Shown: positions 25,246 through 34,713, numbered from the stretch's first letter. The stretch is 56,722 nucleotides of DNA from Paractinoplanes rishiriensis (GCF_016862375.1 NZ_BOMV01000036.1:1-56722); one strand, 5' to 3'. Made by a program: numbers and translations. Notes: generated from the letters alone by a model not told the origin.

Positions 25246-26418
25246 GTGAGTCTTGGCGAGATCAACGGGAGCGGCGTCCGGCTGCGGGCGTACCGTCCGG
25301 ACGACGCCGAGGCGGTCGCCGCCGGCTACGACGACCCCCTCTGCCACCGGTTTCTGCCCCCGCTGCCATCCCCGTTCACGGTGCGACACGCCGAGCGTTT
25401 CCTCAGCGAGGGCGTGACCGCCATCTTTGCCGAGGGCGGCGTGGCGTACGCGATCGCCGACCCGGAGACCGACGATCTGCTCGGCGGGATCGGCTTCGAC
25501 AAGGTGGTGCCGAGCCGCGGTCAGGCCGAGATCGGATATTGGGTGGGTTCCTGGGCGCGTCGGCGTGGCGTGGCCACCGCGGCGGTCCGCGCGCTGAGCG
25601 CCCACGCGCTCGGTTCCGGTCTGCACCGGCTCGAGTTGCTCACCCACTGGGACAACCCGGCCAGCCAGCGTGTCGCGCTCGCCGCCGGCTACCAGCGCGA
25701 GGGGGTCCGCCGCGGCGCACTGCCCGATCGCGACGGCGGCCGGGTCGATCTGGTGGCGTTCGCGCGCCTGGCCGGCGACTCCGGCGACCCGGCACCCCGG
25801 CCGCTGCCCGACCTGCCCGGCGGCGAACTCACCGACGGTGTGGTGCGGGTGCGCCCGACCCGCCCCGAGGACGCCCCGTTCGAGACCGAGCTGCGCAACA
25901 TTCCGGACGTCTGGGCGACCTCGGTCCCGGCCAAGCCGCCGACCCCGGACGAGGTACTCCGGCGGTGCCACGAGGCCGAGGGCATGTGGCTGGCCGGCAT
26001 CCGCGCCGACCTGGTGATCACCGACGCCGCCGGCACGCCGGCCGGCAACCTCGGGCTCTACTACCTGGAGCCGGGCACCAACCAGGCGATGATCGGGTAC
26101 AGCATGATGCCGGAGTTCCGCGGGCGCGGTTTCGCGTCCCGGGCAGCCCGGCTGCTCGCGCAGTGGGCGTTTGCCGAGACCGACATCGCCCGCCTCATCG
26201 CGGGCACGCTGCCGTCCAACACCGGCTCGCAGCGGGTGCTGGAGAAGGCCGGCTTCCACCGCGAGGCGGTGCTGCGCTCGCGGCTGCCGGGCCTGGACGG
26301 CGACCGTACGGACGACGTCCAGTTCGCGCTGGTCAAGGAGTCAGGCGGTGGGCGCGAGACAAGCGCGCCCACCGATAGGGAAACTCAGGCGGTGGCCTCG
26401 AGCGACAGGATGCCGTAG
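25246..26418 (+). CDS. Tandem GNAT N-acetyltransferase (two domains)
   Basis: A 390-residue protein with two GNAT domains in one chain. The GTG at 25246 has CAGGAGGG upstream. The first domain (about 8-180) has VRLRAYRPDDAEAVAAGYDD and the acetyl-CoA loop AEIGYWVGSWARRRGVATAAVRAL. The second (about 200-365) has VRVRPTRPEDAPFE and IGYSMMPEFRGRGFASRAARLL, both with the RRxGVA/RGxGFA pyrophosphate loop. Such proteins of the RimJ/RimL type acetylate N-termini or small amines; the substrate is unknown. The last 34 nt overlap the convergent hpf gene, so the C-terminal tail after about residue 368 (Thr/Arg-rich) may be an extension of no importance. Confidence 0.9.
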   Translation: MSLGEINGSGVRLRAYRPDDAEAVAAGYDDPLCHRFLPPLPSPFTVRHAERFLSEGVTAIFAEGGVAYAIADPETDDLLGGIGFDKVVPSRGQAEIGYWVGSWARRRGVATAAVRALSAHALGSGLHRLELLTHWDNPASQRVALAAGYQREGVRRGALPDRDGGRVDLVAFARLAGDSGDPAPRPLPDLPGGELTDGVVRVRPTRPEDAPFETELRNIPDVWATSVPAKPPTPDEVLRRCHEAEGMWLAGIRADLVITDAAGTPAGNLGLYYLEPGTNQAMIGYSMMPEFRGRGFASRAARLLAQWAFAETDIARLIAGTLPSNTGSQRVLEKAGFHREAVLRSRLPGLDGDRTDDVQFALVKESGGGRETSAPTDRETQAVASSDRMP

Positions 26419-27014
26419 TCGTAACCCCGGCGCCGGTACACGACGCTGGGCCGGCCGCTGTCCTTGTCGAGGAAGAGATAGAAGTCGTGGCCGACGAGTT
26501 CCATCTGGAACAGGGCGTCGTCGACGGTCATCGGGTCGGCGGGGTGTTCCTTTTCCCGCACGATGCGCCACGGCTGGCCCTCGTCGTGCTCGACGAGTGC
26601 GGTGGTGACGGACACCGACGATGACGGCTCCTCGGCCGCCTGGGCGAGGCTGAGGTCGGTGGGCAGGCCGGCTGTTGCCGCCGCCACGGAGACGGGGGCG
26701 TGCCGCCCGCGGTGCACCCGGCGCCGGTCCGCGGCACGGCGCAATCGGGAATCCAGCTTGGTGATGGCGCTGTCCAGGGCTGCGTAGAAATTCTCGGCGC
26801 ACGCCTCGGCGCGTACGACCGGTCCTCTGGTCATGACGGTGATCTCGACGCGCTGGCACGTGTCGGACTGGCGCGGATTGCGTTCGTGGAACAGTTCCAC
26901 GTCGGCGCGCATCAGTTTCTGGTCGTAACGCTCGACCTTGCTCAGCTTGTCGGCGACGTGTTCCCGATAGTGGTCGGGAACCTCTACGTTGCGGCCCTTG
27001 ACGACAATGTCCAC
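26385..27014 (-). CDS. hpf: Long-form ribosome hibernation promoting factor
   Basis: A 209-residue protein that binds the 30S subunit and dimerises 70S ribosomes into inactive 100S particles in stationary phase. The N-terminal S30AE/YfiA domain spans about 1-105 (MDIVVKGRNVEVPDHYREHVADKL; ALDSAITKLDSRLRRAADRR). A variable linker follows, and the C-terminal dimerisation domain spans about 150-209 (DPMTVDDALFQMELVGHDFYLFLDKDSGRPSVVYRRRGYDYG), the mark of the long form. The GTG at 27014 has GGGGGAGG upstream. Synteny with lpqB, mtrAB and secA matches Rv3241c. Confidence 0.97.
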   Translation of the reverse strand: MDIVVKGRNVEVPDHYREHVADKLSKVERYDQKLMRADVELFHERNPRQSDTCQRVEITVMTRGPVVRAEACAENFYAALDSAITKLDSRLRRAADRRRVHRGRHAPVSVAAATAGLPTDLSLAQAAEEPSSSVSVTTALVEHDEGQPWRIVREKEHPADPMTVDDALFQMELVGHDFYLFLDKDSGRPSVVYRRRGYDYGILSLEATA

Positions 27015-27304
27015 TCGTGACCTCCCCCAACGTTGTTACTGCGGGCGCCCTTACGCGGGTGCCTGGGGCGCCGGACTACGGGTATGGCGACGCGGGTGAG
27101 AAATTCTCACCAGGCGTTACCGATCGTGAATGAGACGACTCCTTTCCGGTGGCGGTTGCGGATCGCTCCGCGCTTCCGGTGGGTTGGGCAGGCATCGCAC
27201 TTACCCTCGTCACCAAGACGCTAACGTGCCGATGCTCTCGCGTCACCCCTCGTTTCGGATAGCCGAACGCCGAGGTTCCGTCTTTCGGTGGCGCGAGGAG
27301 GAAC
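27015..27304. other. Intergenic region upstream of hpf
   Basis: About 290 bp between hpf and the comF-like gene, both on the minus strand. I see no gene. It should hold the hpf promoter and contains a perfect 17-bp palindrome at 27095-27111. No clear terminator follows the comF-like gene. Confidence 0.5.
27095..27111. promoter_or_regulatory. Perfect 17-bp palindrome upstream of hpf
   Basis: GGTGAGAAATTCTCACC is an odd perfect palindrome about 80 bp upstream of the hpf start. It is a candidate operator for a dimeric regulator; the protein is unknown. Confidence 0.5.
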
Positions 27305-28048
27305 TCAGGCGAAGCCGGTCGGGGTTGCTCTGCGTAACCTTGTTGCGGCTAGTACCGCGGCGCCCGCGACCTGCATGTTCGCCTCCTCGAGACGGCGCGT
27401 CACCGTGGCCAGCGTGGCCCCGGTCGTGACGATGTCGTCCACCACCACCAGCGTGCCCTCACCCGGGGCCCGCTGTCCGGCAAATCGCCTGAGCCTCAAA
27501 AAGGCATCGTGGCCCGGCTTGATTCGCAGCGAACTCTCAGCCGCCGCTCGCCGCCCGGGCGCGTCGAGCCCGGCCGAGTCGGCCCGGGGCAGAGCCTTCA
27601 GCGGCCGGGCCAGCCGAGCCTCCCAGCCGGCCGCGCGCAGCCGCCGCACCGCGTGTCCGGCCAGCCGGTTCATGTGGTCGCCGTGCCGCTCGCGGGCGGC
27701 CGCCGCGGTGGACGGCACCGGCACGACCGTGACCCGGCGGCCCGGCCCGGCGAGCGCCGCCACGGCCGACGCCAGCAGCACGCCCAGCGGCCGGGCCAGC
27801 CGGTGCCGGCCACGCTCCTTGTAGGTGAGCAGCGCGCCGCGCAGCGGCCCCTCGTACGTCCCCACGGCGACGCAGCGCGGCAATCCGGGCGGCGGTGGCA
27901 CCGGCGCAGTCCGGAAGGGTCTGAGCGTCTCCAGGAGGGCGGCACAGCCGGCGCACACCCCGTACCGGAGGCGGACCCGCTCGGCGTCGCAGCCGGCGCA
28001 GGCGGCGGGCAGAACCAGGTCGGCGAGATCGGCGAGCAGTGCGGACAA
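27305..28048 (-). CDS. ComF-family phosphoribosyltransferase-like protein
   Basis: A 247-residue protein. A Cys4 zinc-finger-like N-terminus (CAGCDAERVRLRYGVCAGC, about residues 17-35) leads to a phosphoribosyltransferase fold with the PRPP loop LVVVDDIVTTGATL near residue 205. ComF proteins support DNA uptake in competent bacteria; in actinobacteria the role is unproven. The start is a TTG at 28048, 10 bp after the lpqB stop, and no better start exists before the conserved Cys. It is the last gene of the mtrA-mtrB-lpqB-comF run, as in M. tuberculosis Rv3242c. Confidence 0.88.
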   Translation of the reverse strand: MSALLADLADLVLPAACAGCDAERVRLRYGVCAGCAALLETLRPFRTAPVPPPPGLPRCVAVGTYEGPLRGALLTYKERGRHRLARPLGVLLASAVAALAGPGRRVTVVPVPSTAAAARERHGDHMNRLAGHAVRRLRAAGWEARLARPLKALPRADSAGLDAPGRRAAAESSLRIKPGHDAFLRLRRFAGQRAPGEGTLVVVDDIVTTGATLATVTRRLEEANMQVAGAAVLAATRLRRATPTGFA

Positions 28049-28058
28049 GAGCGGGCTC

Positions 28059-29864
28059 TCAGTCGAGGAAGAACGGCGCCGTCGGCCGCATCCCGGCCGG
28101 CGGGTTGTTGGTGGGCCCGGCCAGGTCGGACAGGGTGATCGGCACGGGCGTGGAGAGCGCGTCCCAGGCGCCGCCGGCGACGGTGTAGGACACCAGGGCG
28201 GATTTGTCGCGGCTCACCGGGTTGGCCGGGTACGCGGTCAGGTGGCTCACCGTCTTGTCGCCGATGTCCGGTAGCCGCTGGGCCACCAGCGCACCGTCGA
28301 TCGACATATCCATGATCGAGACCCGGCCGTCGCCGCGGGTGCCGGCCACGGTCAGCCAGTCCTCGCTGTTCCAGGCCACCGCGCCGACCGTGCTCAGGGT
28401 CGGCGCCAGCAACTGCTCGGGCGGGCTCAGCGTGCTCGCGTCGCCGCTGGTGCCGAGGACCGTCCGGTAGAGCCGGCCGCCGGCCACCAGGGCCACCCGG
28501 CGCCCGTCCGGTGCCACCGAGATGGCGCCGATCGCCCCCGGCGCGCCCGGCAACTCGACCGGCCGCGCCTTCGACCCGTTCGCGCCGAAGCTGTAGAGCT
28601 TGCCGTTCACCGTGATCAGGCCGATCGCGCCGCCCGCGTCGCCGTCGCCGGTCACCGCCCAGACCGGCCGGCCGAGCGTGCCGGACAGCCCGCCGACGTC
28701 GTTCAGCGCGGCCTGCTCGCCGGGGCGGGCGGCGGCCACCCGCAGGCGCTGGCTGCTGCCCGAGCCGGACACCGCGGCCAGGAACGTGTGGGTGGCCGAG
28801 GTGCTCATCGCGGCGGCCGTGAAGCCCTTGTTCTCCGCGGGCTTGAGCACCGGGACCGGTTCGGTGGCCCGCGGCGCGTCGAGCACCCGGCGGATCACTC
28901 CGTTGAAGATCACGAAGCGCTCCGGCAGATCCTGGAGCCGGTTCGCGGGGTTGCTGCTGAAGTAGTCGGTGTCGCTGTACTGCACCGGGTCCTGGTGGTC
29001 GAGCTTGAGTTCCATGGTCCGCGGCAGCAGCGGCCGCAGCGACCACTGCAACTGCCGGCGCAGCAGGTCGCGCGCCTTTTCGTCGCCCGGCTGCACGGAC
29101 TGCGCCTTGAGCGTGACCTGGAGCGTCTCGTCGCTGATCGCCGGCACGTTGTCGGGTGCCGCGGTGCCCTGCGGCAGCGGCAGCACGCCGTTGCCCAGCC
29201 ACTGCGACGGACCGCCGGCCAGCCAGTTGAGGATCATGGTCGGCTGCTGCACGGTCGGCACGCTGCGCGGCATGTAGCGCAGGTCGGGCACCAGACCGGT
29301 CTGGTCGGTGTTCCAGAAGTAGATCGTGCGGCGCTGGTAGAAGTCGTTGACCGCGCTGTCGGTGAGGAACAGCACCGGCGGCGCCGAGGTCACGAACAGG
29401 CCCCGGTCGGCCACCTCGGCGACGCGCAGCGTGTAGCCCTGCGCGGCGGCCGCCGGGTCGGGCGTGGGCTCGAGCACGCCGTTGCTCTTGAGCACGCCGA
29501 CCGTGCGCGCCCGGATGGTGATGTCGGGGTCGCCCGGAGTGTAGAGCGGCTTTTCCGCCATCCGCACCACGCGCACGTCCGGGCCGGCCTTGAACCCGCT
29601 CGCGGCCTCCTCCGACATGAACGCCTTGACCCGGGCCAGCGCTCCCTCCGGGTCACCGGCCGCGGCCTCCAGGTAATACTCGACGAACTGGACCGGGTCG
29701 GTGGTCGAGTCGCGGGTGCCCTGCACCGGCGGGCTGCCGTCGTCGTCGACCGGGTTGCCGGCGGTCGGCCCGTCGCCCAGCACGGTCACGTCGCTGTTTT
29801 CCGGGATGCCGCAGCCGCCGGCGAGCAGCACGGCGACGGTGGTGGCAGCCAGCAGCCGGCGCAT
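28059..29864 (-). CDS. lpqB: Lipoprotein LpqB, MtrAB-associated
   Basis: A 601-residue lipoprotein that works with the MtrB kinase at the cell surface. The ATG at 29864 overlaps the mtrB stop as TGATG and lies 7 nt after GGAGG; a GTG one codon earlier is the alternative. The signal peptide ends in the lipobox LAGGC near residue 18. A GerMN-type domain covers about 200-300 (YQRRTIYFWNTDQ, PRSVPTVQQPTMILNWLAGGP) and is followed by a C-terminal beta-propeller-like region (VAPDGRRVALVAGGRLY, VAWNSEDWLTVAGTRGDGRV). In mycobacteria and Streptomyces LpqB influences MtrA signalling and cell division. Confidence 0.95.
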   Translation of the reverse strand: MRRLLAATTVAVLLAGGCGIPENSDVTVLGDGPTAGNPVDDDGSPPVQGTRDSTTDPVQFVEYYLEAAAGDPEGALARVKAFMSEEAASGFKAGPDVRVVRMAEKPLYTPGDPDITIRARTVGVLKSNGVLEPTPDPAAAAQGYTLRVAEVADRGLFVTSAPPVLFLTDSAVNDFYQRRTIYFWNTDQTGLVPDLRYMPRSVPTVQQPTMILNWLAGGPSQWLGNGVLPLPQGTAAPDNVPAISDETLQVTLKAQSVQPGDEKARDLLRRQLQWSLRPLLPRTMELKLDHQDPVQYSDTDYFSSNPANRLQDLPERFVIFNGVIRRVLDAPRATEPVPVLKPAENKGFTAAAMSTSATHTFLAAVSGSGSSQRLRVAAARPGEQAALNDVGGLSGTLGRPVWAVTGDGDAGGAIGLITVNGKLYSFGANGSKARPVELPGAPGAIGAISVAPDGRRVALVAGGRLYRTVLGTSGDASTLSPPEQLLAPTLSTVGAVAWNSEDWLTVAGTRGDGRVSIMDMSIDGALVAQRLPDIGDKTVSHLTAYPANPVSRDKSALVSYTVAGGAWDALSTPVPITLSDLAGPTNNPPAGMRPTAPFFLD

Positions 29865-31558
29865 CACACCACCTCCACGGCCGGCTCGGCGGCATCCGGC
29901 CCCATGACCCCCGGCTCAGCGGCCGGTGTGCGGTCGCGCGGGATCAGGGGCAGCGGCGCGGACAGCAGCCGGTCGCCGGAGCGGATCGGCAGGGTGAGCC
30001 GGAACTGGGCGCCCTCGCCGGGCGCGCCCCACGCCTCCAGCCAGCCGCCGTGCAGCCGGGCGTCCTCGGCGCTGATCGACAGGCCCAGGCCGGTGCCGCC
30101 GGTCTGCCGGGCCCGGGACGGGTCGGCCCGCCAGAACCGGTTGAACACCAGGCGTTCCTCGCCCGGCTTGAGGCCGATGCCGTGGTCGCGCACGGTGATC
30201 GCCACCGCCGCGTCGTCGGCCGCCAGGGTGACCTCGACCGGACGGCCCTCGCCGTGCTCGACCGCGTTGCCCACCAGGTTGCGCAGCACCCGCTCGACCC
30301 GGCGCGGGTCGACCTCGGCGATCACCGGGGTGTCCGGCAGGCGCAGGTCGAGCTGCACGCCGACCCGCTCGGCCAGGCCGGTGAGCCGCTCGGCCACCCG
30401 CTCGCAGATCGGCACCAGATCGGTGTGCTCGGCGTCCAGCGCGGCGAAGCCGGCGTCGAACCGGCTGATCTCCAGCAGGTCGGTGAGCAGGCTCTCGAAC
30501 CGGTCCAGCTCGGCCTGGAGCAGCTCGGCGCTGCGGGCCACGGCCGGGTCGAACTCGTCGCGCTCCGCGAAGATCAGATCGGCGGCCATCCGGACCGTGG
30601 TGAGCGGGGTGCGCAGCTCATGCGAGACGTCCGAGGTGAACCGGCGCTGCAGGCGGGACATCTCCTCGAGGCGCACGATCTGGCGCTGGAGGTTGGCGGC
30701 CATCTGGTTGAACGACGCGGCCAGCAGGGCCAGGTCGTCCTCGCCGTCCACCCGCATGCGCTGGTCGAGCAGGCCGGCCGAGAGCCGCTGGGCGGTGCGT
30801 GCCGCGTCCCGCACCGGGTTGACCACCAGGCGGGTGACCAGGCCGGCCACCACGCCGAGCAGGATGACCAGGGCCAGGCCGGTGACCAGCACGGTGGTGC
30901 GGATCTGGTTGGCGGCGCTGTCCTCGGTGGTGAGCGGGACCATGTAGTAGAGCTCGACCTGGCCGAACCCGGTCGGCACCGGCGTCCCGTACACCAGATA
31001 TTTGACGGTGTCGTCGTTGATCGTGGCGGTGCGGACCTGCGTCGCCTTTTTACGCCGGCCCGCGACGTCGGCGATCAGGTCGTCGGTGATCAGCTGGCGG
31101 GTGTCGACCTTGGCCGAGGTGAACGGCGTGATCTCGGGGAACCGCTCGGCGCGGATCGACACGATCGACCCGCCGGACTCGGTGGGGTCGCCGTCGGCCA
31201 GCGCGATGACGATCGTGCTGATGGTCGACGGCAGTTTCGGGTCTTTGGTGCGCGGATGGACGGTGAGCTGCGAGATCGCGTAGTCGACCTTGCTGTCCAT
31301 CGAGGCCCGGACCTCGTCCTGCGCCCGCAGCAGCAGGATGTCGGCGCTGCTCGCCGCCACGAAGTAGCCGAAAGCGCCGACCAGCAGGCTGGACGCCACC
31401 AGGGTGAGCGCCACGACCCGCAGTTGCAGGGAGCGCCGCCAGGCCCGGCGGGCCGGCGCCGAGGCGTACTCGAAACGGCGTACGCCCAGCCGGAAATATC
31501 GCCGCAGCACCCGCAGGGGGCGGCGGACGGACATGGGCAACCAGGCCGGGGCTCGCAT
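29864..31558 (-). CDS. mtrB: Sensor histidine kinase MtrB
   Basis: A 564-residue membrane kinase of the MtrAB two-component system that controls cell-wall metabolism and division. Two transmembrane helices lie at about 48-70 (LRVVALTLVASSLLVGAFGYFV) and 222-243 (VLVTGLALVILLGVVAGLV), with an extracellular sensor between. A HAMP domain follows. The phosphoacceptor box is SDVSHELRTPLTTV, and the ATPase has DHGIGLKPGEE and GGTGLGLSI. The ATG at 31558 is the first and has a weak ribosome binding site. It starts 29 bp after mtrA and overlaps lpqB by one base, so the three genes form one operon. Confidence 0.97.
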   Translation of the reverse strand: MRAPAWLPMSVRRPLRVLRRYFRLGVRRFEYASAPARRAWRRSLQLRVVALTLVASSLLVGAFGYFVAASSADILLLRAQDEVRASMDSKVDYAISQLTVHPRTKDPKLPSTISTIVIALADGDPTESGGSIVSIRAERFPEITPFTSAKVDTRQLITDDLIADVAGRRKKATQVRTATINDDTVKYLVYGTPVPTGFGQVELYYMVPLTTEDSAANQIRTTVLVTGLALVILLGVVAGLVTRLVVNPVRDAARTAQRLSAGLLDQRMRVDGEDDLALLAASFNQMAANLQRQIVRLEEMSRLQRRFTSDVSHELRTPLTTVRMAADLIFAERDEFDPAVARSAELLQAELDRFESLLTDLLEISRFDAGFAALDAEHTDLVPICERVAERLTGLAERVGVQLDLRLPDTPVIAEVDPRRVERVLRNLVGNAVEHGEGRPVEVTLAADDAAVAITVRDHGIGLKPGEERLVFNRFWRADPSRARQTGGTGLGLSISAEDARLHGGWLEAWGAPGEGAQFRLTLPIRSGDRLLSAPLPLIPRDRTPAAEPGVMGPDAAEPAVEVV

Positions 31559-31587
31559 CTTGCGGCAAGGTTAGCCGCTCGGGGTGG

Positions 31588-32277
31588 TTACCCGGTGCCC
31601 GCCTTGTAGCCGACCCCACGGACGGTAAGGATGATCTCCGGCTTTTCCGGATCCGGCTCGATCTTGGCCCGCAGCCGCTGCACGTGCACGTTGACCAGCC
31701 GCGTGTCGGCCGCGTGCCGGTAGCCCCAGACCTGCTCGAGCAGCACCTCGCGGGTGAACACCTGGCGCGGCTTGCGAGCCAGGGCGACCAGCAGGTCGAA
31801 CTCGAGCGGGGTCAGCTTGACCTCCTCGCCGTCGCGGGCCACGGTGTGCGCCGGTACGTCGATGGTGATCTGGTTGCCCGGCGGGCCGATGGTGAGCAAC
31901 TCCGGCGCGGCGTCCTCGCCCCGGCGCAGCCGGGCCCGCATCCGGGCCACCAACTCCTTGGGCTTGAACGGCTTGACCACGTAGTCGTCGGCGCCGGACT
32001 CCAGGCCGAGCACCACGTCGACGGTGTCGCTCTTGGCGGTGAGCATCACGATCGGAACGCCCGATTCGGCGCGGATCGCGCGGGCCACGTCGATGCCGCT
32101 CATGCCGGGCAGCATCAGGTCGAGCAACACGATGTCCGGCCGGCTTTCCCGGAAGGCGGCCAGGGCGCGCTCGCCGTCGGCGACGAAGCTGGGCAGGAAT
32201 CCCTCACTGCGCAGGACGATGCCGAGCATCTCGGCCAACGCTGGGTCGTCATCGACGACGAGTACCCGGGCTCTCAT
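31588..32277 (-). CDS. mtrA: Response regulator MtrA
   Basis: A 229-residue OmpR-family regulator phosphorylated by MtrB. The receiver domain (1-120) has the acidic pocket VVDDD, the phosphoacceptor Asp in DIVLLDLMLPG and the signalling Lys in VVKPFKPKEL. The winged helix (about 130-229) has LTPLEFDLLVALARKPRQVFTREVLLEQVWGY and VNVHVQRLRAKIE. The ATG at 32277 gives MRARVLVVDDD, the usual start; a TTG at 32286 adds nothing. MtrA controls cell-wall hydrolases, replication and development genes in actinobacteria. Confidence 0.98.
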   Translation of the reverse strand: MRARVLVVDDDPALAEMLGIVLRSEGFLPSFVADGERALAAFRESRPDIVLLDLMLPGMSGIDVARAIRAESGVPIVMLTAKSDTVDVVLGLESGADDYVVKPFKPKELVARMRARLRRGEDAAPELLTIGPPGNQITIDVPAHTVARDGEEVKLTPLEFDLLVALARKPRQVFTREVLLEQVWGYRHAADTRLVNVHVQRLRAKIEPDPEKPEIILTVRGVGYKAGTG

Positions 32278-32344
32278 GCGGTCCAATATTGCACTGTCCT
32301 CCTGAATACCGCGTACCCCGGTCCCGATCTTGTCGCCCGCGAGC

Positions 32345-33586
32345 CTAGTTGAACAGCTCCCGCCCCCAGTGGTCGTCGGGTCCGGTGACGCCCGGCGGGC
32401 AGGCGAACAGGCCGGTCGACACGTGCCGGACGTACTCGTTCATCGCGTCGAGCCGGGCCAGATTCAACTGAACGGGTACGAACGCGGTCCGCGGATCGCG
32501 CTGGTAGGCGATGAAGAACAACCCGGCGTCCAGCCTGCCCAGGCCGTCCGAGCCGTCCACGAAGTTGTAGCCGCGGCGGAGCATCCGGGCGCCGCGGTTC
32601 TCGTCCGGGTGGGCGAGCCGGACGTGCGCGTCGACCGGGATCGTCGGGTCGCCGTCGCCGTTGCGCGCGGTCAGGTCGATCTCGTCGAACTCGCCGGACC
32701 GGCCGAGCGCCGCGCCCACGCCCTTGGTGCGGCCCACGATGGTCTCCTGCTCGCCGAGCGAGGTCCGGTCCCAGGTCTCGATCAGCATCCGGACCTTCCG
32801 GGTGACCAGGTAACTCCCGCCGGTCATCCACTCCGGCCCGTCGCCGGGCTGAACCCACAGGTGCTGCCGCAGCAGGTCGGTCTCCTCGGCCTTCAGGTTG
32901 CGCGTGCCGTCCTTGAAGCCGAACAGGTTGCGCGGCGTGTCCTGGGTGGCCGAAGTGGAGGACGTCCGCCCGAACCCCAGCTGCGACCACCGCACGCTGA
33001 CCACGCCCATCCCGATCCGGGCCAGGTTGCGGATCGCGTGCACCGCCACCTGGGGGTCGTTGGCGCAGGCCTGGACGCAGAGGTCGCCGCCCGAGATGGC
33101 CGGCTTGATCAGGTCGCCCGGGAAGTGCGGCAGGTCGGCCAGCGCGGCCGGCTTGCGGCCGGACAGCCCGAACCGGCCCGGCCGGAACAGGTCCGGTCCG
33201 AACCCGACGGTGAGGGTGAGCGCGGACGGCGGCAGGCCGATCGCCTCGCCGGTGTCGTCCGGCGGGGCCTCGAGGATGCCGGCCACCGCGCCGATCTCGC
33301 CGGCGTCCCGGCCCGCGGTCATCCGGGCGGCCGCCGCGGTCCACTCGCGCAGCATCCGGACCAGCCGGTCGCGGTCCTTGGTGACCACGTCGAATGCGGT
33401 GAAGTGCAGCCGGTCCTGGGCCGGCGTGACGATGCCGGCCTGCACCGGGCCGTGGAACGGCACCGCGTCCGGCGGCCCGGTGACCGTGGCGGCGCTGTCC
33501 CGGGCTCCGCGGATCAGCGCGCCACCCGCGATCCCGGCCAATCCGGTGCCGGCGAGCCCGAGGACCCACCGGCGGGCAACGGCCAC
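32345..33586 (-). CDS. efeB: Dyp-type peroxidase EfeB (Tat-exported)
   Basis: A 413-residue deferrochelatase/peroxidase of the EfeUOB iron system. The GTG at 33586 lies 2 bp after the efeO stop and begins a Tat signal (ARRWVLGLAGTGLAGIAGG). The dye-decolourising peroxidase fold is shown by GFKDGTRNLK, which holds the GxxDG catalytic Asp, and by the C-terminal LAHPDENRGARMLRRGYNF with the heme-ligand region, then GLFFIAYQRDPRTAFVPVQ. The enzyme works outside the membrane, oxidising Fe(II) or releasing iron from heme. It is the third gene of efeU-efeO-efeB and should be iron-repressed through the box upstream of efeU. Confidence 0.93.
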   Translation of the reverse strand: MAVARRWVLGLAGTGLAGIAGGALIRGARDSAATVTGPPDAVPFHGPVQAGIVTPAQDRLHFTAFDVVTKDRDRLVRMLREWTAAAARMTAGRDAGEIGAVAGILEAPPDDTGEAIGLPPSALTLTVGFGPDLFRPGRFGLSGRKPAALADLPHFPGDLIKPAISGGDLCVQACANDPQVAVHAIRNLARIGMGVVSVRWSQLGFGRTSSTSATQDTPRNLFGFKDGTRNLKAEETDLLRQHLWVQPGDGPEWMTGGSYLVTRKVRMLIETWDRTSLGEQETIVGRTKGVGAALGRSGEFDEIDLTARNGDGDPTIPVDAHVRLAHPDENRGARMLRRGYNFVDGSDGLGRLDAGLFFIAYQRDPRTAFVPVQLNLARLDAMNEYVRHVSTGLFACPPGVTGPDDHWGRELFN

Positions 33587-33588
33587 GG

Positions 33589-34704
33589 CTACTTCCGCGC
33601 GATCACGCCGGCGATCTTGCTGATCGGTTCGGCGAGCGCGTTGATGACGTCGGTGAGGCCCTTGAGCTCGGCCTCGGTGAGCTGGGTGTGCAGCTTCCAG
33701 CCGTCGCCGGCCCGGTGTTTGGCCAGCTCGTTCTCGACCCCGGTGAAGGCCGCGTCGATCTGCTTGACCAGTTCCGGGTCGCGCTGCTCGAGTGCCGGGC
33801 GCAGGGCCGACACCGCGGCCTGCGAACCGTCCACGTTGGCGGCGAAGTCCCACAGGTCGGTGTGCGAGTAGCGGTCCTCCTCGCCGGTGATCTTGCTGTT
33901 CGCCACCTCGTCGAGCAGCTCCTTGGCGCCGTTGGCCAGCTGCAGCGGGGACAGCCGCTCGGCCCGCGCCTTGGCGGCGATCTGCTTGACGTCGGCCAGC
34001 AGCTGGTCGGCGATCGGTCCGGACCCGCTCACGTCACCGGCCACCCAGAGGTCCTTCTCCAGCCGGTGGTATCCGGTGAACGGCAGCTCGGCGGTGGCGC
34101 CGTCCTCCCGGCCGTCGATCTTGGGGTCCAGGTCGCCGAAGATCTCGGCCACCGGCTCGATCCGCTCGTAGTAGGTGCGGGCGACCGGGAACAGCGCCTT
34201 GGCCCCGGCCACGTCGCCGGCCTTGACCGCGGTGACGAACTCGCCGGTCCGGGTGACCAGCGCGTCGGTCTGCGAACTGACGTACCGGCGGTATCCGTCG
34301 GTGGCCTGGAGCAGCAGCGCGTCCTCGGTCAGCGCGGGCGCCGAACCCGAGACGGTCAGCGCGTTCCGGATGCCGGTGCCGATCATGCCGGGCTTGCAGG
34401 CGGTCTGGTAGCTGCCGGCGGGCAGTTCGACCCGCAGCTCGCGGGACAGCCCGGGGGTGATGTTCTCGACCTCGCCCATCACCCGGTCGCCGGCCGCGTA
34501 CACGTAGAACTCGGTGACCTTGCTGCCGGCGTTGGCGACCGCGAAGACGTGGGTGCCGGCGTCGAGCGTGGCGGTGGCGACCTCACAGGTGGTGTCCGAG
34601 GCGCGCACGGCGATCGGGCCGCCGCCGGCCGGGTCGTCACCGGAGCTGCAGGCGGCCACCGTACCGGCCGCGAACAGCGCGAGGATGCGGAGCGAATAGC
34701 GCAC
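33589..34704 (-). CDS. efeO: Iron-uptake lipoprotein EfeO
   Basis: A 371-residue lipoprotein that captures iron outside the membrane for EfeU. The signal peptide ends in the lipobox VAAC (Cys at about 19). A cupredoxin-like N-terminal domain (about 30-120, VRASDTTCEVATATLDAGTH) is followed by the M75 peptidase-like imelysin domain (about 130-370), which has GYHRLEKDLW, the HxxE metal motif. It lies 9 bp downstream of efeU and 2 bp upstream of efeB, a tight operon. The full length is normal for the two-domain form. Confidence 0.94.
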   Translation of the reverse strand: MRYSLRILALFAAGTVAACSSGDDPAGGGPIAVRASDTTCEVATATLDAGTHVFAVANAGSKVTEFYVYAAGDRVMGEVENITPGLSRELRVELPAGSYQTACKPGMIGTGIRNALTVSGSAPALTEDALLLQATDGYRRYVSSQTDALVTRTGEFVTAVKAGDVAGAKALFPVARTYYERIEPVAEIFGDLDPKIDGREDGATAELPFTGYHRLEKDLWVAGDVSGSGPIADQLLADVKQIAAKARAERLSPLQLANGAKELLDEVANSKITGEEDRYSHTDLWDFAANVDGSQAAVSALRPALEQRDPELVKQIDAAFTGVENELAKHRAGDGWKLHTQLTEAELKGLTDVINALAEPISKIAGVIARK

Positions 34705-34713
34705 GAGAGTCTC

